DNA of 64,000 nucleotides from Hyphomicrobium sp. (GTDB taxonomy: Bacteria > Pseudomonadota > Alphaproteobacteria > Rhizobiales > Hyphomicrobiaceae). The stretch spans positions 62,001 through 126,000 of the forward strand of contig RXJH01000010.1 of the NCBI GenBank assembly GCA_003987725.1, given 5' to 3'. Every line of letters starts with the position of its first letter. Positions within the stretch are counted from its first letter, which is position 1. Made by a program: the position numbers and the translations under genes. Positions 27,034 through 36,640 of the stretch are shown piece after piece. The notes under the pieces were generated by a model. The model was not told the origin of the DNA and ran no database searches. It saw nothing but the letters and a program-made list of their open reading frames with translations.

Positions 27034-27795
27034 GTGCCGAAGAAGAGAGAGCCATTTCGACTGCCTCAGGCGGAAGGCGAGCGGGAAACGCAAGCGACGA
27101 AGGCGTATCACGCGGTTCGTGCGATGATCCTCCGCTGCGAGCTTCAGCCCGGCTCGGTGATCAACGACCGCCTTCTGACTAAGAAAATTGGCTACGGCCG
27201 TACACCGCTACGCGAAGCGTTGCTTCGCCTCGCGGGCGAAAGGCTCGTTCTCTTCCCGCGCAACCAAGTGATTGAGGTCGCGCCTGTCGAAGTTTCGGAA
27301 GTCAACAACCTCTACACGTTGAGGCTTCATTTGGAACGGCTCGCGTGGCGGCTTTGGCTGGAATCTGCCACCAACAAGCAGATCAGCGATCTGTCCCACA
27401 CCTTCGATACCGTGCCAGCGCTTACGCGGGAAGGCGATGTGGAAGGCCTTCTTCATCTCGATTTTGCATTTCATGTCCGGGTCTATCAGGAGTGCGGCAA
27501 TCCCTTTTTGACCCAGGCCCTCTATAACCTTTCCGGCGTCACGTACCGGCTTTGGTTCATGACCAATACCAACGACGTCAAGGCGCAAGCCGCAACAGCT
27601 CGTTCTCATGCGCCGATTATCGAAGCCGTTCGACGGCGCGATGCGCGCGCTTTGGATACAGAAATCGCGCGTCATATCTCCGAAGCCTACGACGCCATCA
27701 TGGACAAGTTCCGTGTCAACACGGTGAGTCGGATTGGCGAAATTCCAATTCAACTGCTGACGAAGGAGGAGAGTAATGGACTGCGTGACGCGTAG
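27034..27795 (+). CDS. GntR-family transcriptional regulator (FadR/FCD subfamily)
   Basis: DNA-binding repressor/activator of about 250 residues. An N-terminal GntR winged helix (LLTKKIGYGRTPLREALLRL) is followed by an all-helical FCD ligand-binding domain. The metal-binding pattern is present: the D/H in LLHLDFAFHVRVYQ, then the His in ARSHAPIIEA and IARHISEAYD. The start is uncertain: TTG 27013, GTG 27016 or GTG 27034. The last has a GGGG at good spacing and keeps the leader outside the coding region. Its 3' end overlaps the binding-protein gene by 20 bases. It probably controls both divergent operons in response to a carboxylate-like pathway intermediate. Confidence 0.9.
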   Translation: MPKKREPFRLPQAEGERETQATKAYHAVRAMILRCELQPGSVINDRLLTKKIGYGRTPLREALLRLAGERLVLFPRNQVIEVAPVEVSEVNNLYTLRLHLERLAWRLWLESATNKQISDLSHTFDTVPALTREGDVEGLLHLDFAFHVRVYQECGNPFLTQALYNLSGVTYRLWFMTNTNDVKAQAATARSHAPIIEAVRRRDARALDTEIARHISEAYDAIMDKFRVNTVSRIGEIPIQLLTKEESNGLRDA

Positions 27796-28843
27796 ATTAC
27801 ACCGTCTGGTTACGGCCGCGGTTGTTGGAAGCTTTGCATTCTCCAGCACCGTGATGGCCGGGGGACAGCTAACGGTTCTCTGTTGGGAAGGCTATGCGGA
27901 CAAGAGCTTTGTCGAGCCCTTCGAAGCGGAGTCCGGCTGTAAGGTGAACGCGGTCTATGTCGGTACGAACGATGAGATCGTGTCGAAGATCATGAGCGGC
28001 AGCGGAACCGCCGATCTCATCTCTCCTTCGAATGACACGACCATGAGGCTTGTGAGCGCCGATGCCGTGTCTCCGATCGACGAAAGTAAAGTTCCCAACA
28101 TGGCGAACTTTCTCCCGCAGTTTGAGCGCCCGGCGTGGGACGTGAAGGACGGCAAGCTTTGGGGAGTTCCTTACGGCTGGGGCGTTATTCGTGTCATCGC
28201 GGATCCTGCCGTCGTCGATCCCAAGACAGATACCCTCGGCTTCCTCTGGGACGCGAAGTACGCAGGCAAGCTTTCTGTTTGGGACGATATCGAGACCGTT
28301 TACACGGCTTCGCGGTATCTCGGATTCAAGAACACGTACGATTTGAGCGACGAGCAGCTCGAGCAAGTCAAGGCCAAGCTCATCGCAATGAAACCGAACA
28401 TTCGCAAATACTGGTTCACGACCGGTGAGATGGGCACCTTGATGGCCAGCGGCGAAGCGGTCGGCGGAAACTCGTGGGAGTCCACGATCGTTCAACTGCG
28501 GGCCGACGGCAAAAAGGTCGCTGACCTTATGCCGAAAGAGGGCCGAGGGGGCTGGAGCGATAGCTGGATGATCGTCAAGGGGGCTGAAAGCAATCCCTGC
28601 GTCTATCCGTTCCTCGATTATGTGTCTTCCGCGAAAGCGCAAGCATTAGCGCACAAGGTCACGGGCTTCGGCTATCCCAACGTCAAAATGGTCGACGAGC
28701 TCGATGAGAAAACGAGAGCGGCCTATACCGAACTCGGTATGACCGACCCCGCAACGCTTACCAACGTCGATTGGTGGCAGCCGGTGAAACGCCGGGCCAA
28801 GTATCTCGAAATTTGGAACCAGGTGAAGGCAGCGTCAAAGTAA
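27776..28843 (+). CDS. Polyamine-type ABC transporter substrate-binding protein (PotD/PotF-like)
   Basis: Periplasmic ligand-binding protein of 355 residues that delivers its ligand to the adjacent permeases. Signal peptide with cleavage near VMAGG. The opening QLTVLCWEGYADKSFVEPFE is the standard start of mature PotD/PotF-like proteins, and YGWGVIRVIAD and GGNSWESTIVQL line the cleft in relatives. The ATG at 27776 has an excellent AAGGAGGAG RBS within the end of the regulator gene, so the two are coupled. The ligand is probably a cationic amine or an amine-containing compound by family, but this family also binds other solutes. Confidence 0.92.
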   Translation: MDCVTRRLHRLVTAAVVGSFAFSSTVMAGGQLTVLCWEGYADKSFVEPFEAESGCKVNAVYVGTNDEIVSKIMSGSGTADLISPSNDTTMRLVSADAVSPIDESKVPNMANFLPQFERPAWDVKDGKLWGVPYGWGVIRVIADPAVVDPKTDTLGFLWDAKYAGKLSVWDDIETVYTASRYLGFKNTYDLSDEQLEQVKAKLIAMKPNIRKYWFTTGEMGTLMASGEAVGGNSWESTIVQLRADGKKVADLMPKEGRGGWSDSWMIVKGAESNPCVYPFLDYVSSAKAQALAHKVTGFGYPNVKMVDELDEKTRAAYTELGMTDPATLTNVDWWQPVKRRAKYLEIWNQVKAASK

Positions 28844-28923
28844 TTCACGCTGTCGGCTGAAGGTTCGCGCTGCGAGAGGCGTGCCCGTCTACTAGTTTGC
28901 CAACGATAGGACCATGGGGTGCG

Positions 28924-30012
28924 ATGACTACTGGAATTGAACTTCGCAATCTTCGCAAACTCTTTGAGGGCCACGGGCACGCCTCTTGGGCAGTTGATGG
29001 CGTCGACATGACGATCGGCGCCGGAAAATTCGTCACTCTTCTCGGACCCTCCGGGTGCGGGAAGACGACGACTTTGCGAATGATTGCCGGTCTCGAGATG
29101 CCGACGTCAGGTCAGATTTTCCGAGACGGCCAGGACATCACGGATCAACCTGTCACCGACCGCGATATGCGGATGGTGTTTCAGGATTTTGCGTTGTTTC
29201 CGAACATGACGATTGAGGACAACGTTGCGTTCGGCCTACGTGTAAAGAGCAAGAAGGGAAAGTATACGGAACCGCAGATTCAGCAGCGGGTCGCTGAATT
29301 CCTTGATCTCGTGCATCTCAAAGACCATGCGCACAAGAAGCCTCATCAGCTCTCCGGAGGCCAGAAGCAGCGGGTTTCGCTGGCACGCGCGCTCGTCACC
29401 GATCCGAAAGTTGTGCTGTTTGACGAGCCGCTCGGATCGCTCGATGCCAACCTGCGCAAGATCATGCAGCTCGAGCTCATTCGCCTACATCGGGAACTCG
29501 GCAAAACATTCATCTATGTCACGCACGACCAGGACGAAGCGATGGCGATGAGCGATGCGATCGCGGTGATGTCGCAAGGCAAGGTCATGCAATTTGGTAC
29601 TCCTCGGGAGATCTATGATCGCCCGGCCAATCGCTATGTCGCATCCTTCATCGGGCACGCGCACATTGTGGACGCGACCGTTGACAGTAAACAGGCGGAC
29701 TCGCTGTCGGTCCGTCTTCGAAATGGCGATCGCGTCGGTCTGCGTGGCAAAGCCGACGCGGCACCGGGAAGCGCCGTGGGCCTCATGCTGCGTGCGGAAG
29801 ATCTCGCATTTGCGGATGCCGCCACCGATACAATCGGCGGAAGGGTGGTCGATAGCCTCTATCGTGGCGAATATGTTGAGTATGTCGTCGCCTTGAACGG
29901 AAACTCGGGCGTCGTTCACGTCCACGCTCGCACCGATCTGCCGCCGGTCGCGCACGGCTCGGCCGTAGCGCTAAAGGTGAACCCGGCCAAAGCGCACGTG
30001 GTGGTGCATTGA
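28924..30012 (+). CDS. Polyamine-type ABC transporter ATP-binding protein (PotA-like)
   Basis: Import ATPase of 362 residues. Walker A is GPSGCGKTT, signature LSGGQKQRVSLARAL, Walker B VVLFDEPLGSLDAN, switch His in YVTHDQDEAM. The C-terminal 100 residues are a TOBE_2 domain (GLMLRAEDLAFADA). The start is chosen at 28924 (MTTGIELRNL); an in-frame start at 28897 adds nine residues. It ends one base before the first permease. Membership of this four-gene importer is certain from gene order. Confidence 0.95.
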   Translation: MTTGIELRNLRKLFEGHGHASWAVDGVDMTIGAGKFVTLLGPSGCGKTTTLRMIAGLEMPTSGQIFRDGQDITDQPVTDRDMRMVFQDFALFPNMTIEDNVAFGLRVKSKKGKYTEPQIQQRVAEFLDLVHLKDHAHKKPHQLSGGQKQRVSLARALVTDPKVVLFDEPLGSLDANLRKIMQLELIRLHRELGKTFIYVTHDQDEAMAMSDAIAVMSQGKVMQFGTPREIYDRPANRYVASFIGHAHIVDATVDSKQADSLSVRLRNGDRVGLRGKADAAPGSAVGLMLRAEDLAFADAATDTIGGRVVDSLYRGEYVEYVVALNGNSGVVHVHARTDLPPVAHGSAVALKVNPAKAHVVVH

Positions 30013-30013
30013 G

Positions 30014-30934
30014 ATGACGGCGATGACGACGATTGAACGGCCAGTCGAGCTCAAGGGAACCAGCATCCGCAGCGCCCGGGCGATTGAACGACGGAGGCTC
30101 CTTCTTTGGCTGGTGCCGCCGTTGGCCTGGTTCACGGTCTTCATGCTGATCCCATACGCCACGCTGCTCTACACGAGCCTTGGTCATGTGGACGACATGC
30201 GGTTCATTCCCGGATTGTCACTCGACAATTTCGTCCGCGTTTTCACAGTGGATCCGTACCTCAGCGTCATCCTAAAATCGGCTCGGATTGGTTTGATGAC
30301 GGCCGTCTTTTCGTCGATCGTCGCCTATCCACTGGCCTTCTATCTGGCTTTCCACGTTCGAACGCAGCGGCTGAAGTTCCTCATCTATCTACTCGTGATC
30401 GTTCCGTGGTGGGCCAGTTATCTCGTCAAGGCGTACGCTTGGAAAACGATCCTTGGATCGGGCGGCATACTCAATGTCGGGATGCAAAATCTCGGCCTAG
30501 TGCATGAACCCGTGCGTTTGTTTCTGTACAACGAATTCAGCGTGGACATGACGCTGACGTACATCTTCACGCCATTTGCAGTTCTATCGATCTATGCGCA
30601 GCTTGAGAGGGTGCCGACATCTTTGATCGAGGCCGCGCGCAATCTCGGCGCAGATGGCTGGATGATCTTCAGGCGCATCATCTTGCCGATCAGCGTTCCT
30701 GGTGTGGTGGCGGGAGCGATCATCACCTTCTCGCTCGCGTTCGGAGATTTCGTCGCTCCGGTTCTCGTCGGAGGACCGGATTCGGTGATGATCTCAAACG
30801 TCGTCATCAATCTCCTTGGCGTGGCATTCGACTGGCCGATGGCTGCCGCAATCGGCCTGGTGATTATCACGCTCGGTCTTCTGCTCATCTCGGCGTCGGG
30901 ATGGTTGGAAGAAAAAACGCAAACCCGGTTTTGA
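30014..30934 (+). CDS. Polyamine-type ABC transporter permease (PotB-like)
   Basis: Inner-membrane permease of 306 residues with about six TM helices (for example PPLAWFTVFMLIPYATLLYTS). The EAA coupling loop reads LIEAARNLGADGWMIFRRIILP. It starts one base after the ATPase stop. It forms a heterodimeric channel with the following permease. Confidence 0.94.
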   Translation: MTAMTTIERPVELKGTSIRSARAIERRRLLLWLVPPLAWFTVFMLIPYATLLYTSLGHVDDMRFIPGLSLDNFVRVFTVDPYLSVILKSARIGLMTAVFSSIVAYPLAFYLAFHVRTQRLKFLIYLLVIVPWWASYLVKAYAWKTILGSGGILNVGMQNLGLVHEPVRLFLYNEFSVDMTLTYIFTPFAVLSIYAQLERVPTSLIEAARNLGADGWMIFRRIILPISVPGVVAGAIITFSLAFGDFVAPVLVGGPDSVMISNVVINLLGVAFDWPMAAAIGLVIITLGLLLISASGWLEEKTQTRF

Positions 30935-30942
30935 GAGATCTC

Positions 30943-31737
30943 ATGCGCGCTTTCGGCAACCGAACTCTTGTGACCGGAATGGCCATGTCCGTGCTCGCGT
31001 TCCTTTACGCGCCGATCTTGGTGATGATGGTCTTTTCGTTCAACGACAGCCAATATACCGGGTTGCCGTTCAATGGATTCACGCTCCGTTGGTACGAAGC
31101 ACTTTTCAGCGACGAACAAATGCTGATGTCCATCTGGAACAGCGTTTTTGTCGGACTTGGGGTCGTTGTTATCAGCGTTCTCTTCGGCGTCCCGGCGGCA
31201 ATCGCGCTCGATCGATACGAGTTCCCGGGAAAGGGCCTTTTTCGACGCATCGTGATGTTGCCCCTCGTCCTCCCCGGCATCATCACGGGTATCGCCCTTC
31301 TTGGGTTTTATCTCACCATCCACCTACGGCTCTCGTTGTACACGATCATGCTCGGCCAGGGCACGGCCCTAATGTGTGTCACGATCACCGAGGTATTCGC
31401 CAGACTTCAGCAGCTTGGCAAGAGCCAAGCGGAAGCCGCTGCAAATCTCGGTGCCAACGATTGGGAGATCTTCAAGAACGTAACTTTCCCGGGCATCCGC
31501 TCGGCGCTGTTTGGTGCGATGTTGATTGCGTTTTCGATCTCGTTCGACGAGATCGCCGTCACCTTCCTGCTCACGGGTCGAGAAAACACTCTGCCTATGA
31601 CGTTGTGGTCGCTCCTGCGTCGCGAGGTGACGCCGGAAGTAAATGCCGTCGCCACTCTCATTGTCTTCCTCTCGATCATCTTAATCGTCGCCGGAATGTA
31701 TGCATCGCGTGGGCACGCGAACGAAAGTGAGGCCTGA
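30943..31737 (+). CDS. Polyamine-type ABC transporter permease (PotC-like)
   Basis: Second permease of the importer, 264 residues, six predicted TM helices. EAA loop: SQAEAAANLGANDWEIFKNVTFPG. The start at 30943 (MRAFGNRT) is set by a GAGAG RBS at 30933-30937, right after the stop of the first permease; the longer frame from 30901 would overlap that gene. The stop at 31737 is one base before the ligase gene. Confidence 0.93.
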   Translation: MRAFGNRTLVTGMAMSVLAFLYAPILVMMVFSFNDSQYTGLPFNGFTLRWYEALFSDEQMLMSIWNSVFVGLGVVVISVLFGVPAAIALDRYEFPGKGLFRRIVMLPLVLPGIITGIALLGFYLTIHLRLSLYTIMLGQGTALMCVTITEVFARLQQLGKSQAEAAANLGANDWEIFKNVTFPGIRSALFGAMLIAFSISFDEIAVTFLLTGRENTLPMTLWSLLRREVTPEVNAVATLIVFLSIILIVAGMYASRGHANESEA

Positions 31738-31738
31738 A

Positions 31739-33070
31739 ATGACAGTCGAAGAAGTCCGTGAGATCATAACGCGAGAAAAGATCAAAACCGTCATCATCGC
31801 GGCGACCGATTCAGCGGGCGTTCTGCGCGGCAAACGGTTGACGGTTCCCTATTTCTATCATGCCATCGAGGATGGCCTGCACTTCGCGTCGTTTCTTTTG
31901 GGAACGACCACAATGGACGAAGTTTTGCCGGGGCTGTTTGACACTGGTATTCCGGACGTAAAGGGCGTGATTGATCTATCGACCTTCCGCGTCGCGCCAT
32001 GGGAATCGAATACTGCTATTGTCTTCATGGACTGGGCAACACCTGAAGGTTCTCCCCACCCGCTCTGTCCGCGCTCAATGCTGAAGCGCAAGGTGGCCGA
32101 AGCCAAATCCATGGGTTTCGATTCTAGCGCCAGCCTCGAGCTCGAATTCTACTTACTGCCGGTGTCAACGGCCGAAGTGCGTAAAGGCCGGTGGTCAGAT
32201 ATCGAGCCCGGTTCCCGGGATATTCACTGCTATTCAATTCTCGAGGGTCACTACTGGGAACCCATCATCGGAAAGCTCCGAGACTGCTTTCCGAACGAGA
32301 TCGAAGGGTGCTTGCCCGAGTGGGGCCAAGGCCAGTTCGAGGTGAACCTTCATCACTCCGATCCTGTAAAGATGGCCGACACTTCCATACTGCTTAAGCT
32401 CGCAACGAAGCAGCTCGCGTCCCAAGCAGGTGCGATGGCGACGTTCATGGCGAAGTTTCGCGAAGATTTGTCGGGATGTTCGGGTCACATCCACATCAGC
32501 CTGCAGAAGACGATTACAAAAGAGCCGGCATTCTACGACGCCGACAAGCCGCTGCGCCTCAGCGATACGTTCAAGAACTTTGTGGCGGGCAACATCGACG
32601 TGTTTTCGCCATCGATGATCTTTTACGCCCCCAACGTAAATTCCTATAAGCGTCTGCAATCGATGACGTTTGCCGGAACGACAAGAAATTGGGCCATCGA
32701 CAATCGCACGACCGGCTTTCGCGCGATAAACGCAACGCCGCGTAGCACGAGGCTCGAAGTGCGCATGGCCGGCGCGGATGTGAACCCCTACTATGGTCTG
32801 TCGATCGCGCTCGGCTCGGGATTGCGGGGCATTCGCCTCGGCCTCGTCCCTCCGCAGCCCGCAAGCGGCAACGCGTATGACGACAACGTGGACAAGGTTC
32901 CGACTACTCTCTCGGCGGCCGTCTCATGCGCTGCAAAGGATAAAGCGATCCGAGAGGTACTTTCACCTGAGGTCGTCGACAACGCTCTCCGCATCGCTGA
33001 TTTCGAGCTCGGCGTATTCGAGCGGACCGTGACCGACCTCGAGCGCCGCCGGTACATGGAAACCGTCTGA
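31739..33070 (+). CDS. Glutamine-synthetase-like gamma-glutamyl-amine ligase (PuuA/GlnA3-type)
   Basis: ATP-dependent ligase of 443 residues in the GS-III/PuuA-like group that joins glutamate to an amine through its gamma-carboxyl. Signatures: SLELEFYLLP, the nucleotide/metal-site WGQGQFEVNLHH, the ATP-binding GCSGHIHISLQ, the glutamate-site PNVNSYKRLQ and DNRTTGFRAI. The start ATG at 31739 follows the permease stop by one base, with a GAGG-like RBS. Relatives act on putrescine, ethanolamine, isopropylamine or anilines. Genes for the classical Puu oxidase (PuuB) and hydrolase (PuuD) are not in the window. The neighbouring transporter suggests the imported amine is its substrate. Confidence 0.9.
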   Translation: MTVEEVREIITREKIKTVIIAATDSAGVLRGKRLTVPYFYHAIEDGLHFASFLLGTTTMDEVLPGLFDTGIPDVKGVIDLSTFRVAPWESNTAIVFMDWATPEGSPHPLCPRSMLKRKVAEAKSMGFDSSASLELEFYLLPVSTAEVRKGRWSDIEPGSRDIHCYSILEGHYWEPIIGKLRDCFPNEIEGCLPEWGQGQFEVNLHHSDPVKMADTSILLKLATKQLASQAGAMATFMAKFREDLSGCSGHIHISLQKTITKEPAFYDADKPLRLSDTFKNFVAGNIDVFSPSMIFYAPNVNSYKRLQSMTFAGTTRNWAIDNRTTGFRAINATPRSTRLEVRMAGADVNPYYGLSIALGSGLRGIRLGLVPPQPASGNAYDDNVDKVPTTLSAAVSCAAKDKAIREVLSPEVVDNALRIADFELGVFERTVTDLERRRYMETV

Positions 33071-33099
33071 GCGCGCCAGTCCACAAGAAAGCGATCGAC

Positions 33100-34602
33100 A
33101 TGCAAATGGAAGCGGTGACCCAAAAGGGGCAGACGGATGACGTTCGATACTTCGACGTCATCATCGTTGGTGCCGGCATTTCCGGCGTCGGCAGCGCTCA
33201 CTTTCTCAAGAAAAATTGCCCCGATTTGTCGTACGTCCTTCTCGAAACGCAGGAGGCGTACGGCGGAACATGGCATACGCACCGCTATCCTGGTGTCAGG
33301 TCGGACAGTGATCTCTATACTTTCGGATTCAGCTTCAAGCCATGGGTGGAATCTCCGATTGCCACCGGCGAGCGAATTCTCACGTACCTAAATGCCGTCA
33401 TTCAAGAGGATGACCTCGAGCGGCACATTCGATATCGCCATCGCGTTGTCTCGGCGAATTGGGACAGCAAGCGCAAACGTTGGGACCTCGTTGTCCGAAA
33501 CGAGCAGCTCGGCCAGGATCTGCGATTTTCGACCAATTTCCTTTGGATGTGTCAGGGCTACTATCAGCACGACCAGGGCTATACGCCGGAATGGCCGGGG
33601 ATGGAGAGTTTTGAGGGCCAAATCGTTCACCCGCAGACGTGGCCCTCCGACCTCGATTACGCCGACAAAAATATTCTGCTGATCGGATCTGGAGCAACCG
33701 CTGCAACGCTTGTGCCGGCCCTTGCAGAGAAGGCGGCTCACGTGACCATGCTGCAGCGGTCGCCCACCTATTTCAATCCAGGAACAAACGCAGATGCGCT
33801 AGCGGATCAGCTACGCGCGCTGGAAATCGACGAGAATTGGATTCACGCGATTATTCGAAAAAAGCTGCTGAAGGAGCAGGAGGGGAGACTTCTGCGCGCC
33901 CAGAACGAACCCGATGCCGTCGCAAAGGAAATGATATCTGCCGTCGCAGCCAACCTGGGGCCATCGGTCGATGTGGCGGAACATTTCACACCCGCTTATC
34001 GACCGTGGCAGCAGCGCGTTGCCTTCATACCGGAGGGCGACTTCTTCGAACCATTCCGCGACGGAAAAGCGTCGATTGTCACCGATACCATCGAGACTTT
34101 CACGCCGCAGGGTGTGCGTTTGAAATCGGGCCGAACGCTCGAAGCCGACATCATTGTCACCGCAACAGGCTTCAGACTCAGTGTCTTGGGCGGCATAGCA
34201 TTCTCGAAAGACGGTGCACCGCTAAATCTGGCTGACACCGTCACGTATCACGGCATGATGTTCACGGGCGTACCCAACCTCGTATGGGTTTTCGGATATT
34301 TCCGCTCGAGCTGGACGCTCAGAGTGGAATTGATTGCGGACTTCGTGACCCGTCTTCTGAAGCATATGCGGACTATCGGCAAAGAGATGGTGACGGTCGA
34401 ACTCCGAAAGGAAGATCAAGGCGAGCCGCTGCTGCCATGGATCGATGAAGAAAACTTCAATCCTGGCTACCTCACGCGCGACATGCACCTGATGCCGAAG
34501 CGCCTCAACAAACCTGAGTGGCAACACACGCAGGATTATTTCGCCGAGTGTATCCGGTTGCCTCAGATCAGCTTCTCAGACGCCGCGTTCCATTTTTCTT
34601 GA
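33100..34602 (+). CDS. Flavin-containing monooxygenase, Baeyer-Villiger type
   Basis: FAD- and NADPH-dependent class B monooxygenase of 500 residues. FAD motif GAGISG at residues 24-29. The type I Baeyer-Villiger fingerprint FxGxxxHxxxWP occurs exactly at 171-182 (FEGQIVHPQTWP); ordinary FMOs have no WP there. NADPH motif GSGATA at 196-201, and ATGF near the C-terminal third. The group converts ketones to esters or lactones, though some members oxidise N or S. It begins 29 bp after the ligase gene and is the last gene of the plus-strand operon. The esterase, alcohol dehydrogenase and aldehyde dehydrogenase of the divergent operon would complete a ketone degradation route. Confidence 0.92.
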   Translation: MQMEAVTQKGQTDDVRYFDVIIVGAGISGVGSAHFLKKNCPDLSYVLLETQEAYGGTWHTHRYPGVRSDSDLYTFGFSFKPWVESPIATGERILTYLNAVIQEDDLERHIRYRHRVVSANWDSKRKRWDLVVRNEQLGQDLRFSTNFLWMCQGYYQHDQGYTPEWPGMESFEGQIVHPQTWPSDLDYADKNILLIGSGATAATLVPALAEKAAHVTMLQRSPTYFNPGTNADALADQLRALEIDENWIHAIIRKKLLKEQEGRLLRAQNEPDAVAKEMISAVAANLGPSVDVAEHFTPAYRPWQQRVAFIPEGDFFEPFRDGKASIVTDTIETFTPQGVRLKSGRTLEADIIVTATGFRLSVLGGIAFSKDGAPLNLADTVTYHGMMFTGVPNLVWVFGYFRSSWTLRVELIADFVTRLLKHMRTIGKEMVTVELRKEDQGEPLLPWIDEENFNPGYLTRDMHLMPKRLNKPEWQHTQDYFAECIRLPQISFSDAAFHFS

Positions 34603-36351
<1,749 letters not shown>

Positions 36352-36357
36352 GGATAA

Positions 36358-36388
36358 CGCGGGGTGGCAAGAGATTCGCCACCCCGCG
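36358..36388 (+). terminator. Stem-loop after gdhA
   Basis: A perfect 11-bp stem, CGCGGGGTGGC (36358-36368) and GCCACCCCGCG (36378-36388), with a 9-base loop. There is no T-tract after it, so it may act as a 3'-end stabiliser rather than an intrinsic terminator. A diverged version follows the second repeat copy at 38373-38402. Confidence 0.55.
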
Positions 36389-36451
36389 CAGCTGATCGCG
36401 TGAGATCAAATTGCGCGATTGCGTTTGATCGACAGATCTCGCGCACAACAG

Positions 36452-36610
36452 TCACCGCGCCCAGGCGCCGCAATAATCATTGACGGAGCCGTCTTGCACC
36501 CATAGCTTCGACGACGCGGTGCAAGCCGCATCCGGACCCGCGGAAAGGGCAGAGCCCACTTGCAGCGATAAGCTGTCATTCTTCCAACCTTTGTGCAGCC
36601 GTATTGCGGG
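36452..36610 (-). pseudogene. Possible 5'-truncated remnant of a small secreted-protein gene
   Basis: Minus-strand open frame of 52 codons plus stop whose translation looks protein-like: HKGWKNDSLSLQVGSALSAG, followed by CTASSKLWVQDGSVNDYCGA. There are two Cys, balanced composition and GC-rich third positions. No usable start codon precedes it: an in-frame stop at 36611-36613 cuts it off, just ahead of the ankyrin gene. The simplest reading is that the 5' part was lost when the ankyrin gene arrived or was rearranged. Family not recognised; a chance frame cannot be excluded. Confidence 0.35.
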
Positions 36611-36640
36611 TCACCGGCGCTTCACGCACGGAGGTTATTC

